NCBI GenBank assembly: GCA_037447655.1
Contig: JBBHKE010000963.1
Location: forward strand, 173,881-237,880
Direction: 5' to 3'
Source: Zygnema cylindricum
Lineage: Eukaryota > Streptophyta > Zygnematophyceae > Zygnematales > Zygnemataceae
DNA length: 64,000 nt
The notes under the pieces were generated by a model. That model was not told the DNA's origin, did not search any database, and saw only the letters and a list, made by a program, of their open reading frames with translations. This document shows, piece after piece, positions 12,344 to 24,387 of the stretch (position 1 is its first letter; the number at the start of each line of letters is the position of its first letter). The position numbers were made by a program, and so were the translations under genes.

Positions 12344-12525
12344 TAGCGATTACGGTACGGTGTACTATGACCTTGTCGAACTCGGTAATTTGGTATCTTA
12401 AGGGCGTGTTCCCATGTAACCGAAAATTTGAAACGCTACTTTGGATTTTAGCGCAAATTTTACTGTGTACTTTTAAAAGTGTTCCTATGTCAATCATTAC
12501 TTGCGCCTTCATTACTTCAAATATG

Positions 12526-13760
12526 TGACGATTGTAGACGTCTACAAAATATGCGACAGCCTCCGATACTACGAAACGAAATGTAGACGACTACGAAACT
12601 TCTTAAAACGGCGACGGTTGTAGACGTCGAGTTTTTTGTGACATTGTAGATGCTTAGGGTTTTGTGACATTGCGAAGTCATGTTACCTAGTCATCAACAC
12701 GTAAACTTTATGCCATGGCTTCCCGATTTTTTTTTCTTACCATTTATCATTTGATATGCCATCAAAATTGTTGCATTCACACTAGAAATCGATGATGAAT
12801 GAGATGAGGAAACGAATGATCGCGTACCTTTCATTCCGCAAAAAAACCAAAATCAGAGGCGCCAAACTAGCCGACCGCTTGGCTGTCAGTCTTTTTGGAG
12901 CGTAGCGTTGAACAAAATATACGATTTTGAGCGTAGCGACGGACAAAACATATAATCAAGTGCGTCAAAACTTGACAAATGTGGTAAGTCATCTTCTTTT
13001 CCGGAAACCCTTTTCGGAATGCAAAAATCTGACTTTGGAAAAACATGAACTCGCATCTCGAATGCATGATCCGTACTGTACCTAATTTTTTAAAAATGAT
13101 AACCCATAAACGAATAACCAATCAAAATCAACTAGAATGGAACGTAAGAAAATGTAAACGGTTGTAGACGTCTACCTACTTGTGACATTGTAGATGTTTA
13201 GGGTTCGTGACATTTTGACGTCACGCGTACTTATGATAGCGTCGACGTCACAAATTCCAAAACATTTCGCCATGGTTTCCCGATTTTGTTTTTTCGTCCG
13301 TTCTCACTCTGCTTGCCATCAAAATAAGCTAAAAGACATCCAAAAAAAATATTTTTTATAGATCTTTCATTTGATACCTTTCTTGCCTTTTTTCATTGCA
13401 AGAATTGTGAGATAGACGCGTTAGTGGAAGAAGGAGAGAGAGAGAGGCGCTTTCACGGACTTCGCTTTTGCGAAATGGCATCCGTTGGTCGAAATCCCCT
13501 CCACGGCTCCTGTACGGAAAAAAGCGCACGGAAAAAAGTCACGCACAGGCGGGAAACGTGCGGTGGGTTTTTTTTTTGGTACTTCGCGCTCAAAAATTGA
13601 AAAAAACTTCCGGCACGTGCGACAGCATCTACCTATTCGTTTACCTCATGGAACTATATTTAAAATCACCTCACGAGGTGATTTTATATAAAGTTTGAAG
13701 ATAAGTTGGAAGGACACGAAATTGGGTCGAAATGCGCTAGATGACAAACTGCTTCGCGCT
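12526..13760. repeat. Copies of a TGTAGACGTC-bearing repeat unit
   Basis: Two related stretches (about 12526-12790 and 13150-13760) share TTGTAGACGTCTAC, GTGACATTGTAGATG, TTTAGGGTT, GACGTCACG and a CCATGGYTTCCCGATTTT block. The second also contains a short hairpin AAAATCACCTC-AC-GAGGTGATTTT at about 13664-13687. Another copy lies at 17775-18480. No protein is recognised. Confidence 0.7.
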
Positions 13761-14058
13761 AGACGACAAATTGCAGTACATTTAATGTTGTAAGGTAGCG
13801 CAACTTGTACGATATCAATTTCATTTTTTTGGTACGGCTGCGGATTTTCTCATTTTTTTTTAAGTTATAGAAGAAAACGACAGAAAATAACTGTAATTTT
13901 AGCACATGCGAAAGTACCCTAAATAGTGTTACGAACATAAATTTTGGATCGAAATGTTCTCGACCGAATCAAAAGTGATTAACAGTAATGGCGATGGGCA
14001 GAGTAATTCACGAATTCACCTCAGTACTGTAAATTTTGTATTTTATTACTATCCAAAT

Positions 14059-14505
14059 CATAGTTCAAAAGTAGGTGACCGTACGCCCATACAATATGCC
14101 TATTGTATGCAAAACATACAATATGGCCTTAAAACCCATATTGTATTGGCCGCAAAATGAAATAAAATAGTAACAGGGTTGAGTTGCACATGGATCGATA
14201 GAGAATTAACGTCATGTCTAAATTTAAAAAAAAAATCGGACAAACAAATCTTTTTCTGTGAGTTTTGAGCAACTTTTTATTTAAACCGTCAGATTTGGGC
14301 GGTCTGACGGTCGTTGATGAAAGTAACGATCTAAGAATCACATGAAAAGCCCATAACACAACTTACGATAGGATTATCGTCAGATTCGGACGATCGAACG
14401 GTCGCTGATGAAAGTAGCTATCTAAGAAGATCACATGGAAAGCCCGAAACACAACTTCCGCGGCCTACAAAAGGCCTACCAAAAAACGCCTACTTTTGAA
14501 CTATG
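14059..14505 (-). mobile_element. hAT-type MITE, family A, copy 2
   Basis: Inverted relative to copy 1. It starts CATAGTTCAAAAGTAGG and ends CCTACTTTTGAACTATG, with perfect 8-bp target duplications ATCCAAAT at 14051-14058 and 14506-14513. The paralogous sequence around 11803-11825 reads straight through with a single ATCCAAAT, providing an empty-site comparison inside this window. Confidence 0.93.
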
Positions 14506-14850
14506 ATCCAAATATCCAACATCAATTCCACACCGTAGACTGTAGCGACTACGGTACGGTGTGGTAGGGAGCTTGTCGACTCGGTAATTTGGTATCCTTA
14601 TAAGTAGTGTACTTTATTACATTATGTGCGATGGAAAAACCATCAAAGTACAAAGGGGGTGAAAAAGAGAAATTGAACATTTAAAGACTACCAGCCTGCA
14701 GCTATGAAAACAAAACAAAGCAAAACAAAACAAACAAATGAGGAAAAACAAAAGCAACTTGGCTAACTAGCAAGACTAAACAAAAAACCAAAGATGAATA
14801 GACAAAAAAGGAAAAAACCACTCTATATGATGCCCCACAACCCCAGCAAA

Positions 14851-17760
14851 CTAAATTCCACACCCTCGAAGATCGTGGATATGGACTGGATCTCGTGGAG
14901 GAAGGTCTGGGAGGCTTCGCCTATCGTCCGCCACCGTGCTTCGACGGAGAAGGGCCGCAGCTTGCGCTCGTTGAAGGGCGATCGATACACGTTGCCGATA
15001 AAAAGCAACTAGAAGGCTTGGGGGAGGGCTCCCTGGACCCCTAGAATCAAAAGCTCTCTTAGCACAGTTGCGAAGAAAATCATCGAAATACTTGTCCAAA
15101 GAACCAAAAATCTCTGCGGCAAATGGGACAAACTGGTCCGCCGGGTCTCGGTGAGCGTAATCCCTCTCCTTGGAAGCCGATGCGTCCCTAGTCGCCACAC
15201 CTGTATGCACTGCCGCGCGAGAAAAAATGTGGGTCCCAATCGGATCAGTAAGGACCACATCACCCAAAGTCCGCCCAGTCCCATGAAGGAAAACCAAGTC
15301 AACCCGAGGGCTTCGGATACCACTAGATTGGGGACGAGGAGGTAAGATATGAGAAACCTCCGCTTCACAATGTAGCCTGCTTCAACACCAATCGCAGCAA
15401 CCGCATCACGAACCAAATCATGCGCGACGGTACGTTCACCCCCCCGCGAACAACGAAGTAAATGGATGCCGTTGGAGTCAATAGGCTGGTTGCAAATACA
15501 GTTGGGGCGCCCAAGAAGCGGAGGGTGAGGCAAACCCAAACGAAGGCGGATAGCAGAGGTGAACTGGTCAGACGTCATACGAAAGCGTCGAAAAATTCGG
15601 TGTTGCCTGTAACCACGCATCGGCTCTCGGCCCAGAACACGAACGTAAGCGAGCACGCGATTGAGCGGAAGGTAGCGCGTTTAATAGATCATAAAATTCA
15701 GCGACTGCCAACTGCTCGGATATGCGTTGTTGCACATGGTAGTTATTGTCAGCAATAAGGGACGGGAAAGGTGGCGCTTGGTTTCGGGCATCACACGGAA
15801 GAAGTGCACGAGCGGAGAGAAGAGCTTGATGAAACGGAAAAAGATTATCCTCCACTTTAGGGACGACTTTGGCTAGAATGGGAACATCATTTGCAATAAA
15901 ACGGGAAGCGATGGAAGGCGCCACTAAAGCCCAACTACCCAAAAAAGCTGCTGGAGCAACTCGAGCCACTAGAATCAAACCTAAACCCCCGTTGGAAATT
16001 GGAAGGCTAGCTTGACGGCGTGCAAATAAACCCTCTGGGCGATCGAAAATCCCATGCCCAACGAGGTGATGGAGAACACTAAAAAGTTGATCGTCGAACC
16101 CTTTTAGTGAGGACAAAAATGGATCTGTTGGTGGTACCGTCCGAGCGAGATACAGAGGACGTTAGCAAAGCAACGAGCGAGGATTTGAAATGCCACTAGG
16201 GAGTCGGAGAGCTTAGGAAGCTCATTAGAGTGAGAGAGGTCCTCCAACAATGCATCAGTGACAACTTGGTTCACAAAAGATGGGGCACCAATGGGAGAGC
16301 CTATAGCTTTAATACAGTCGGTCGGAGATGCAATACGAAAACCCACAGGAAAAGGGAAGTCTGAAGGTGAGCTAAAGCAAAAAGGGGGGCCCCCAAAGGA
16401 TCACCGTGACGGGTGCCAGTCGCAGACTCCAATGTGGAAACCTCACCAAAGGGACCGCCAAGAGGAAAGATGAGGGAGCTCGGGCGAGAATAAAATGCAC
16501 GAACAAAAGGGAAAATGTGGCTGATGGGAGATGGAGCATGCCTCAATTTTCGAAAGATAGCATTACGGTTGACAGCGTTAAAGGCGTTTGCAACATCTAC
16601 CTGGAGGACTACCCAATCCGGATGGAGATCCAAAACAGCCCGAAGACCATGAACAACCGCCTCACAACCCCCTTTTGTAGCAACTCCGAACTGGTGCGGT
16701 GAAAAATGGTCATGGAAAGCCCCTTGGAGTTGAATACACATTGAGCGAGCAACCAAACGGTACAACACCTCACCGATAGCAATTGGGCGAATTCCCCCTG
16801 CAGGTTTAGTAACAGCCACAAGGCGAGCCGCAGAGAGAAGGGGTACAACATTGTGAGGAACGTGTCCTCGAGCCACCTCTGAAGCCACCTTAAAAAGAAG
16901 ATCAAAACCTTGAGAGGGCATGTCTGGAGGAAATATGTCCCTGAGGAGTTCATACACCATCCCAGATGGGCCCCCTGAAGAAAGATGAGGCGACCGAAGC
17001 AAAGCTGTAGTAAATGCTTCCCGCTCCAAGTCGAACGATTCAAGAGGATCATGGACTTCCACGAAAGGGAGGATCTCTTCAGGGGCCAGAGGATGTAACA
17101 AACGTAAGGCCTCAACCGTCGCCTCGGAAGACGGAGATGGTTGGAAAGGTCGAAGAGCACGAGCAGCCCGAGAATACTCGCCAGAACGACCAAGGTGGAC
17201 CGCCCGATGCAACCTAGCCGTGGAGCTTAGGAGCGGGGCACGACGTTGAGGGGGGGACATGGAAAGACTTATGACACGATCTGTATGCTCTTGCTGCAAG
17301 GACTCCCAATCCCCTCTCAAAAACCGTTGACACCGCGCTTTAGTCTCACGGGCCCCGCTCGCCCCCCCTCTCGGTGGCAAAACTAGGACCCAAAGTGGGA
17401 ATAAGAAAAGTAAGTACCACGCTGCGTCGTTGGAGATGTCGACGCCCAATAAAGCCAAAGGGAGTGGAAGAGCAACCTGGACGAATTCAAGAAGATGGTT
17501 AGGAATACGAGTGTAGAGCCTAAGTCGAGGATAACCTAGGTGGTAACACCCAAGGACGTCTAAGCGCCGATTATAGTCCCAATCAGTAGGAGAGGGTTGT
17601 TGGCGGTCAATTGAGGGAGGAGGATGGCCTTTGGTGAGGGTAGGAATTCCTTTGGGGGTGAGAGGACATGACCTCAAATGTCGCGACAAAACCCCCCCAG
17701 AACATACAACTTTCCACACTGAGGGCACGACACCCTAAGAGGACTAAGATTCGATGATCG
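14851..17760 (-). pseudogene. Decayed non-LTR retrotransposon with reverse transcriptase and restriction-like endonuclease
   Basis: Read on the minus strand, fragments in several frames line up as one polyprotein. An N-terminal CCHC zinc finger (CPQCGKL...LSRHLRSC, 17690-17735) is split by a frameshift in a run of seven C (plus strand, about 17691). A reverse transcriptase follows, with GGIRPIAIGEVLYRL, catalytic motif A DVANAFNAVNR and TRHGDPLGAPLF. The segment that should hold the YxDD-type motif C is absent: PLFALA runs straight into a later HLQTSL block near 16370. The downstream thumb-like region (GFRIASPTDCIKA), a CxC...HxxxC knuckle (CICNQ...HLLRC) and an endonuclease-like stretch (LGDVVLTDP) lie in at least four shifted frames. 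Zinc finger, RT, CCHC and C-terminal nuclease is the order of early-branching, restriction-like-endonuclease non-LTR elements (R2-like grade). It cannot be active. Confidence 0.88.
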
Positions 17761-17774
17761 GAACTTTGAAATGT

Positions 17775-18480
17775 GACGGTTGTAGACGTAGATACAACTT
17801 GTGACGGTTGAAGACGACCACGAAACTTCGGACGATTGGTGACGCCAACAAAAACAGCGACAGTGGTAGACGTCTAGATTTTTGTGAAATCGTAGATGTT
17901 TAGGGTTTGGTGATATTGTGACGTCACGTTCACTTCTGACAACGTCGACGTCACTGATTGAACAACTTTCCGCCATGGCTTTCCGGTTTCATTTTATCTA
18001 ATTTTTTCACTCGACCTGCCATTAAAAAAAAACCTAAAAATTGTCAAAAATAATGTTTTTAAAATATCATTCATTTTATACCAATATTGTTGTGTCTCAT
18101 TCTAAATAGTGTGAGATAAAAGCGATAGTGTGAGAGGGAGAGGGGAGAGGCGACGACGGCGCAAAATTTTTCAAAGACCCCATGAATGAAAGTGGAGGTC
18201 CGAGACCCCTGCAATTTTTTTTCTGTACATGCGCGTGACGGGCACGGAGAAAAATAGAGAGGACTCTCCCTCGTCATAAAATTTTCCCACTCTTGTGGCG
18301 CTTGCGTGAGTCATTTTTCATTCGATGTTTCGGCGGTATTTGAACTGAAATCACCCCCTCGAGGTGATTTTGGATGAAGTTTTATTTTGGGCTGGATTCT
18401 CTTGCCCAAGGGTCGAAAAGGGGAAAACGCCAAAATGCGTTCACCTGACGACAAACACGTTGTACATCCAGAGTATGAAT
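17775..18480. repeat. Second major copy of the TGTAGACGTC-bearing repeat
   Basis: Shares with 13150-13760 the order GTAGACGTC, GTAGATGTTTAGGGTTT, GTGACGTCACG, GCCATGGCTTTCC, a GAGAGGGAGAGG purine patch, and a hairpin ATCACCCCCTCGAGGTGATT near 18350. The two copies flank the dead retrotransposon. Confidence 0.7.
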
Positions 18481-18658
18481 TTACGTTCCCTCTACATTGG
18501 TAAAAATGATTTTCTCGTACAGCTGAAGTTTTTGACAAATTTCCTTGAATATTAGGGCAAAAAGACAAAGAAAAGTAGATACTTTAATACATAGGGACGT
18601 ACCCTAAAGAAAGGGGACTACAGGTGAATTTAAACCCTAATTCGTGTGACCTATATTG

Positions 18659-18790
18659 CACCTTGAATCGCTATTAGCGTCAATGTTTTTTTCGCCACTT
18701 AAATCATTTTTTCTCCGTACACACTTGTTTGATTTTCCATTTGAGGAGCGTCAATCGGAAGCTGAGAATGTTACATTTTAATCGCACACT
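18659..18790 (+). mobile_element. Half copy of TA-type MITE, family E
   Basis: Begins CACCTTGAATCGCTATTAGCG and continues TTTTTCGCCACTTAAATCATTTTTTCTCCGTACAC, broken into blocks here, closely matching the left half of the complete element at 37758-37978. The right terminus is missing. Confidence 0.65.
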
Positions 18791-19290
18791 ATGAATTACA
18801 CGTAGAAGAAGAACTTGAGTTATCGGGAAAATGGGACTATAAATACAGCGGAATGATGGTGGGTATGAACAAATTCCATCCTTGTAGATGCCAATGCGAG
18901 AACCGTTCCTGATTTAACAAAAGCATCATTCTAATGGGGTCTCCCAGTAGTGTGAAGGGAGTGTGATGCTTTCAAAAAAAAGATAAGACTAACTAAACTT
19001 TACGGTTAGCATTATTTAATAGAAATGACTAAAATTAAAGTTGGACTGAGGCTAACCTGATTTTGAGAAAATTTTAACCGGAAAGAAATCGGTTAATTCG
19101 CAAAAGCAGTTTAAGTCGTAATGGAAATCGTACTCAAATTCTTGATCGTATTGGCAGAGGCTGGATATAAGTTTTGTCCTAAGCTTAAAAAAGCTAACGA
19201 AACAGGTTTACATAGGTCGGGATGGCAACAGAGCCAATTTTACAAAGGCTTCACGGGACGTACACCTCGTGGAAATGCACTTTTTTGAGC
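18791..19290 (+). other. No gene; possible upstream part of a copia element
   Basis: A TATAAATA box at about 18838 is followed by unremarkable sequence leading into the copia protease fragment. This could be LTR/leader sequence of the element, but no matching second LTR was found, so the boundary is not claimed. Confidence 0.3.
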
Positions 19291-19958
19291 ATCGTTGCAC
19301 TATGACGACACTCTCAACCTTTTTGGGGAAGACAAAGCAGATCAATTTGCGATGACGGCAGCAATGGAGGGCCCAAAGGACCCTGGATGGATAATGGATA
19401 CAGGAGCATCAGCACACATGTGTTGGAACAAGAGTATCTTCAAAAATGTGAAATCAACACCGGAAAAGAAATATTTACTATGCATGTAGCATGAGTGTCC
19501 AAACTCGTGCGATGGGTGACGTATCCTTGCTGGTTGATGTAGAAGGAAAAGAAATTGAAAGGACTCTTCACAATGTCCTCTTTGTCCCTGACTTTAAGAA
19601 AAAAATGTTTTCTACGTCTTTGGTAGAGAGTAAAGGCTTTGAGATCAATCTGAAAAATGGTCGGCAGGTTGTTAGCAAGAATGGCAAGGTTGCAATTACA
19701 AGTACTAGGGATAATAGCAAAATGTACCGTATGGATATGGCTAATACAAAGGAGAATGATGTTCTGTATTCGGGTGTTATGCACTCAGATGAGTTGTGGC
19801 ATAAAAGATTAGGCCATGTTAATTATGATAGTTTGAGAAAAATGGCCTTTGCTGGCAAAATAGATGGTGTCCGTGTAACAGATCAGCCGGTTAAAACATA
19901 TGATGGTTGTGATTTAGGCAAAATACACAGACTGCCATTCCCTATGGAAGAACTTTGA
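19291..19958 (+). pseudogene. Ty1/copia retrotransposon fragment (protease and GAG-pre-integrase)
   Basis: The first frame contains the retropepsin signature WIMDTGASAHMCW and stops at 19489. A second frame continues with the rest of the protease domain (VSLLVDVEG, LHNVLFVPDF, KGFEINLKNGRQVV) and then ELWHKRLGHVNYDSLRKM, the start of the GAG-pre-integrase domain. The zinc-knuckle region reads YDGCDLGK, having lost one cysteine, and is followed by a stop. No integrase core or reverse transcriptase follows. It is a 5'-pol remnant broken by a frameshift and nonsense codons. Confidence 0.9.
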
Positions 19959-19975
19959 CTTGCGAAAAAGTATAT

Positions 19976-20160
19976 CAAACCGGTTAACATTTTGTCGCGC
20001 TTGTGAAGGTTGACTGTCATAAAACATCAACAATCCACACAGCTGGCCAACTTTACGCCTACAAAACTACGACAACCACATGTAAATGAAAGTGTTGCGC
20101 GCAAGCCCGCTTTCTCACCAAATTAGTGGACGAAAGCTATGTGAACTCCACGGTGTTAGC
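19976..20160 (+). repeat. Diverged copy of a foldback-element arm
   Basis: Resembles the left arm of the 53315-54421 foldback element in the same orientation. Shared blocks include GCGCTTG(T/C)GAA, ACATGTAAATRAAAGTGTTGC and CCACGGTGTTAGCAC/CCACGGTGAGAGCAC. Only one arm is seen. Confidence 0.55.
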
Positions 20161-20184
20161 ACACGTTGGTTATTTACTTTGGGT

Positions 20185-20420
20185 GGGGTTCCATCAAGCA
20201 AAAAGTGAGGTAGCTTTCTGAAAAACGTACTTTTCCATACTAAGCCGTACTGCTTTTTTTCTTTTTTTATAAAACATCTTTACTGTAGATTCGTCAAAAT
20301 TCTCCAAACTTTTGGGCGAAAAGTTAGACCGTCTTATTTTTAGATTTCGAAGCATACGCTCCTTCTGTCCAGTGTGTGGACAATCTCCTCAACTGTCCTC
20401 AAGAGGACACTTTGCCCCCC
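20185..20420 (-). repeat. Copy of the 31320-31550 sequence in reverse orientation
   Basis: Read backwards it matches the right part of the 30797-31542 element: GAGAATTTTGACGAATC, CCAAACTTTTGGGCGAAAAG and a terminal TTCCATCAAGCAAAAAGTG. It contains a small GTCCTC-AA-GAGGAC hairpin near 20393. The rest of the element up to about 21050 is too diverged to bound. Confidence 0.55.
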
Positions 20421-21500
20421 CTCCACCACACACACTAGATGTGGCGATTGGTACACTCGTAAAAGTCAAATTCGATCCACGACGGACGTGAAGTATTAAA
20501 CTTACATGTGGCAAAAGACGCGTGCCTTTTGACAACAAATCCACCTTGTTCGAGGATAAGGTCATGGTTGAAGGACATCCTGTCACGCGATAACACATGA
20601 ACGTACAAATGGTACAGTATATTCATGAACGTTTGTACAAATTTTCATTTTGAAAAGGATTTCGCAACTGTTTGTACAACGACAAAGACAAGAACGTACA
20701 AATTGAACTTTTGCGTTACTCTGTTAGATATTATAATCTCCGTCCGTCAGTACAAATATGCGGCTCAAATTTTGTACTTTTTGAATCTTTCTATATTCGC
20801 GGCCGGCTAAACAAGATTCTACGTGGTTCCAATCGCAATCCAACACATAAGCAATTAGTGCCTCGTTGGCACGACCTGAAAGAGAAGAGATATAAATTTT
20901 ACTACCAGTAAACATTTCCGTACGATTACTGGAAACGCCTGATGCCTGATGACCGTGGCTCAAAATCCATTAGGAGGCTCCAATAAATGTAACGTTTACT
21001 GGTCGTGGCGATGATCTCTTGTAGAATCCTCCATCAGGTCGCATTAGTAAACAACCTCTCACCTTCTTTCGGTCATTAAATTTGGTACCACGAATGTTAT
21101 TATTTAGATTTTCAAAAAATTAAAATGTTTCTTCAAACGGAAAGTTTGAACTTTATATTTATATCAGCGGAAATACTTAGTGACTCGTACGAGATTTTTG
21201 CTGCAAAAACTGAATTTTTGAAAATGAAAATGAAAAATATTACACTGAATGGCAGAAAGGCGCGACAAACAACAACAATAGTGTGAGAGGATACTTTCGG
21301 TGGACCTACATCACCCTGGTCAAAGGCACTTGGCCTACACGCTGTGTAGGTTTGTCACCGCGCCTAGTCAAAGCTATTCTACTTATTGACTGTTGTATCC
21401 CAGCGCAATGGCACCAAACTTGTACTGTTGTGTACCTGAATCGTACTATTTTGTAAAAGCTAGGATACTCTTACACCTAACCAAAATGACGCATGTAGTA
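20421..21500. other. No gene recognised
   Basis: AT-rich sequence with short GTACAAAT-type motifs and two CCATCAGG(T)CG occurrences that resemble the terminal motif of the 30797-31542 element. No coding similarity is seen. Confidence 0.4.
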
Positions 21501-21960
21501 CGCATTTCCCTTCCATTTTTAATTCCATTTCCATTTTCGTTTCAGTTTCTTTTTCATTTCAAATTTGTTTCCATCTTCATTCCATTTCGATCTCTGTCTT
21601 TGTAGCCATTTTCGTTTAGGTTGCCGTTCGAGTTTTTATTTTCAGTTTCTATTTTCATTTCCATTTGTATTTCCATTTCCATCTTCATTTCTATCTCTTT
21701 TCCCATTTTCGGCATCAGTTTCTAATTTTATTTCCATTCCCGTTCCCGTTTCATTTTCGGTTCCCATTTCCGTTTCATTTCCATTTCGATTCCGATTTTT
21801 ATTTTTGCTCTTCTTGGCGTTTTCGTTTCCGTTTTACTTTTCAACTTTCATTCATGTTTCAGTTTCTATTTCAAACCTTTTCGTTTCATTGTCATTTTAA
21901 CTTCAATTTCCCTTTTAGTTGCCATGTTAGTTCATATTGTAGTTTTTGATGTCGTTTCAG
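21500..21960. repeat. Degenerate hexanucleotide array (TTTCCA/TTTCGT)
   Basis: About 460 bases are almost entirely built of six-base units TTTCAT, TTTCCA, TTTCGT and TTCCAT, giving a strong pyrimidine strand bias. Overlapping open frames rich in Phe/Ser/Pro arise only because the unit lacks stop codons. Confidence 0.9.
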
Positions 21961-22527
21961 TTTCACTTATAATGTAGTAGCTGTTTCTATTACGGCGTTA
22001 TCAAGATGTTTCCCTTTCGACTATTGCATCGGGAAAATACTTGCGTTTTGCACTAAAATATTTCGTTGGTCATTTAGGTTTGGGGAACTTACGTTCGTTA
22101 ACCATCGATACACTTGACCCAAATTCATTTATCACCCGTTGCATCGACGTTTTAGAGCTTGTTAGCTCCTAAGTGCGTTTGCATTTATTGCGTGGTTGTT
22201 TTGCTCAACATCCACCCGATCAACAACCCTCTATTTTCCCACACCCACCACGGAACTTCATGCTGAAACCTTTTCAATTATGCTCTAGCTTATTGGTGGA
22301 TGAATCTTTGATAATCGACTGAGATTATTTTCTTGTCCACAAAATTTTTCATTGGTAACTACAAGGGTTTAGTTTTGATTCTTATGAGAATAACAACAAC
22401 TAATATCTACTTAGTGCTGGGCACTAGTCTTTTTTATCATTATATCACGTTTTTTATAGATCAAACTCTCATCGTAGCCCACGTTGTCTTTTTAATGGTT
22501 GATGCCCAATATTGTTTCAACAATCAC

Positions 22528-22885
22528 GTCATTCTAATTGTTTGCTTATATCACTCGCATCTTGCAAGTTTGTTTTATTTTTCACTTCCCTTGTTATTGT
22601 ATGTCATTGATTAGACGACAACACAACGTTTCACCAATCACGTCATTCTACTTGTTTGCTTATATCACTCGCGGCCTACAAATTTGTTCTATTTTTCACT
22701 TGTCATTCTAATTGTTTGCTTATATCACTCGCATCCTACAAGTTTGTTTTATTTTTCACTTCCCTTGTTATTGTATGTCATTGATTAGACGACAACACAA
22801 CGTTTCACCAATCACGCCATTCTACTTGTTTGCTTATATCACTCGCGGCCTACAAATCTTTTCTATTTTTCACTTCCTTTGTTAT
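22528..22885. repeat. Two tandem copies of a 174-bp unit
   Basis: GTCATTCTAATTGTTTGC starts at 22528 and again at 22702. Each unit contains two half-units with TTGCTTATATCACTCGC and a CATTGATTAGACGACAACAC block. A partial 5' copy of the block precedes position 22528. Confidence 0.85.
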
Positions 22886-23692
22886 TGTATGTCATTGATT
22901 AAAAGAGAACACAGTGTTAGTTAATCAAGAACAATATGAATTAGCAATTGAGGGAGGTGACGCAACCTACAAGCCTGTTTTATTTCCGCGTTCTCTTGGT
23001 CATTGATTGGAAGATAGCACAATGGTGGTTAATCTAGTTCAAGACGCATTAGCAATTATGTGAGGTGAACATGTTTTACACTCAATTGAAAAGTTTCACA
23101 GATAGGCCCACCTTGCCGTTCCTTGAGCATCGGGTGGATTTATTTTTTTTGACAGGATGTGACGTGTTCTCCAATCGAAAATCACACCTCTTGAAGTGCG
23201 ACTACATAGAAAGAGGTTATGATTTTAGACACAAGGACTATAAAACATAGTAACTACCTTGTACGAAACTAGTTGGTCATTTTATACTTTTTGAAATGAA
23301 GATCGTCAAGTGTTTTGGTTTTTTTTTCGCCATGTTTTTCTTATATTATACCTTTTAAAATGGAGATAGATCGCTCCGTGTTTTGATTAATTTTTTTTGC
23401 TACATTTTTATGTAAATGTTGTCAAACATTAGTAGAGTAAAACCACTTTTAAGCATAAGTTTGACTTTCTATTATTTGTTACTTTGCAACGGCTTAAATT
23501 TTTAGCCATCATTAACAAAGCACATAGTGGTGTATGTCTACGGACTTCGTGAACTCTTGACAGAAGAAACGATATGAAAAAAAACAATAAAAACAAAAGA
23601 GCAAAAGCAAAAGAAAAAAACAAAAAGAGAACAAAAAGAACGAAAAAAAATCTAAATATATATTTAAAAACATTGTGTAATTGGATTACAAA
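22886..23692. other. No gene recognised
   Basis: AT-rich sequence without coding similarity; a weak repetition of CCTTTTAAAATGGAGAT/TTTGAAATGAAGAT occurs near 23290-23360. Confidence 0.4.
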
Positions 23693-23815
23693 GCGACATC
23701 TTGTAGTAAAATTTGGAGCGAAAATAAATTTAAAGTATTGTTGTAAAATTTGGAGCGAGAATAAAGTTTCAAGTTTAAATATATTTTCGCTCCAAATTTT
23801 ACTACAAGGTGTCGC
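23693..23815. repeat. Near-perfect inverted repeat
   Basis: The arm GCGACATCTTGTAGTAAAAT... (23693-23726) is repeated in reverse complement at about 23782-23815 with one visible mismatch, separated by about 55 bases. The transcript would fold into a long hairpin. Confidence 0.85.
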
Positions 23816-23919
23816 ATTGCAAGCGAACTACACAACTCCGAAGCATGTTTTCCAAATGCAGCAAAACTTAAAAGTGCTTATAGCCACAACGTCCCAAAGT
23901 GCCTTCGTCCTTCGATTTT

Positions 23920-24120
23920 ATATATAAATGTATATATACCTATATACATATATGTATATATATATGTATATAAATAAATACGACAATACACTAATAATAT
24001 TGAATGATACTTTATACATACATACATATATATACATATATATACATATATATACATATATATACATGTATATACATATATATATATGACATATATATAC
24101 ATATACATGTATATATATTT
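23920..24120. repeat. TA/TACA microsatellite
   Basis: Alternating TATATACA and TATACATG units over about 200 bases; self-complementary on both strands. Confidence 0.95.
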
Positions 24121-24387
24121 GTGAAAATAGAAATCAACACCGTGCTTACTTACTTTTACGTCGCTTTTACTAGTTCGTTATCACTTTTAACGGCGTTGAA
24201 CTCCATTTAATTTAACTCATTTCCACTCCTTTTCATTTTTGTTCACTCCTATTAATTCTTTTTTTTTCACCATCTATTGCAGTTTTGAAGCAAAACGAAT
24301 ACGACAATATGCGACCGATGCTAAAATTCTTTAAGATTTGACGTAAACTCTCTCCAAAGAAACTGATAAGCTTCGAAAATATGACCA

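Noticed and set aside
15462-15758. Plus-strand frames within 15-17 kb
   Set aside because: Antisense to the retrotransposon remnant; no independent similarity.
16609-17193. Leu/Ser-rich 194-codon minus-strand frame
   Set aside because: Shadow frame of the reverse transcriptase reading at 16301-17728.
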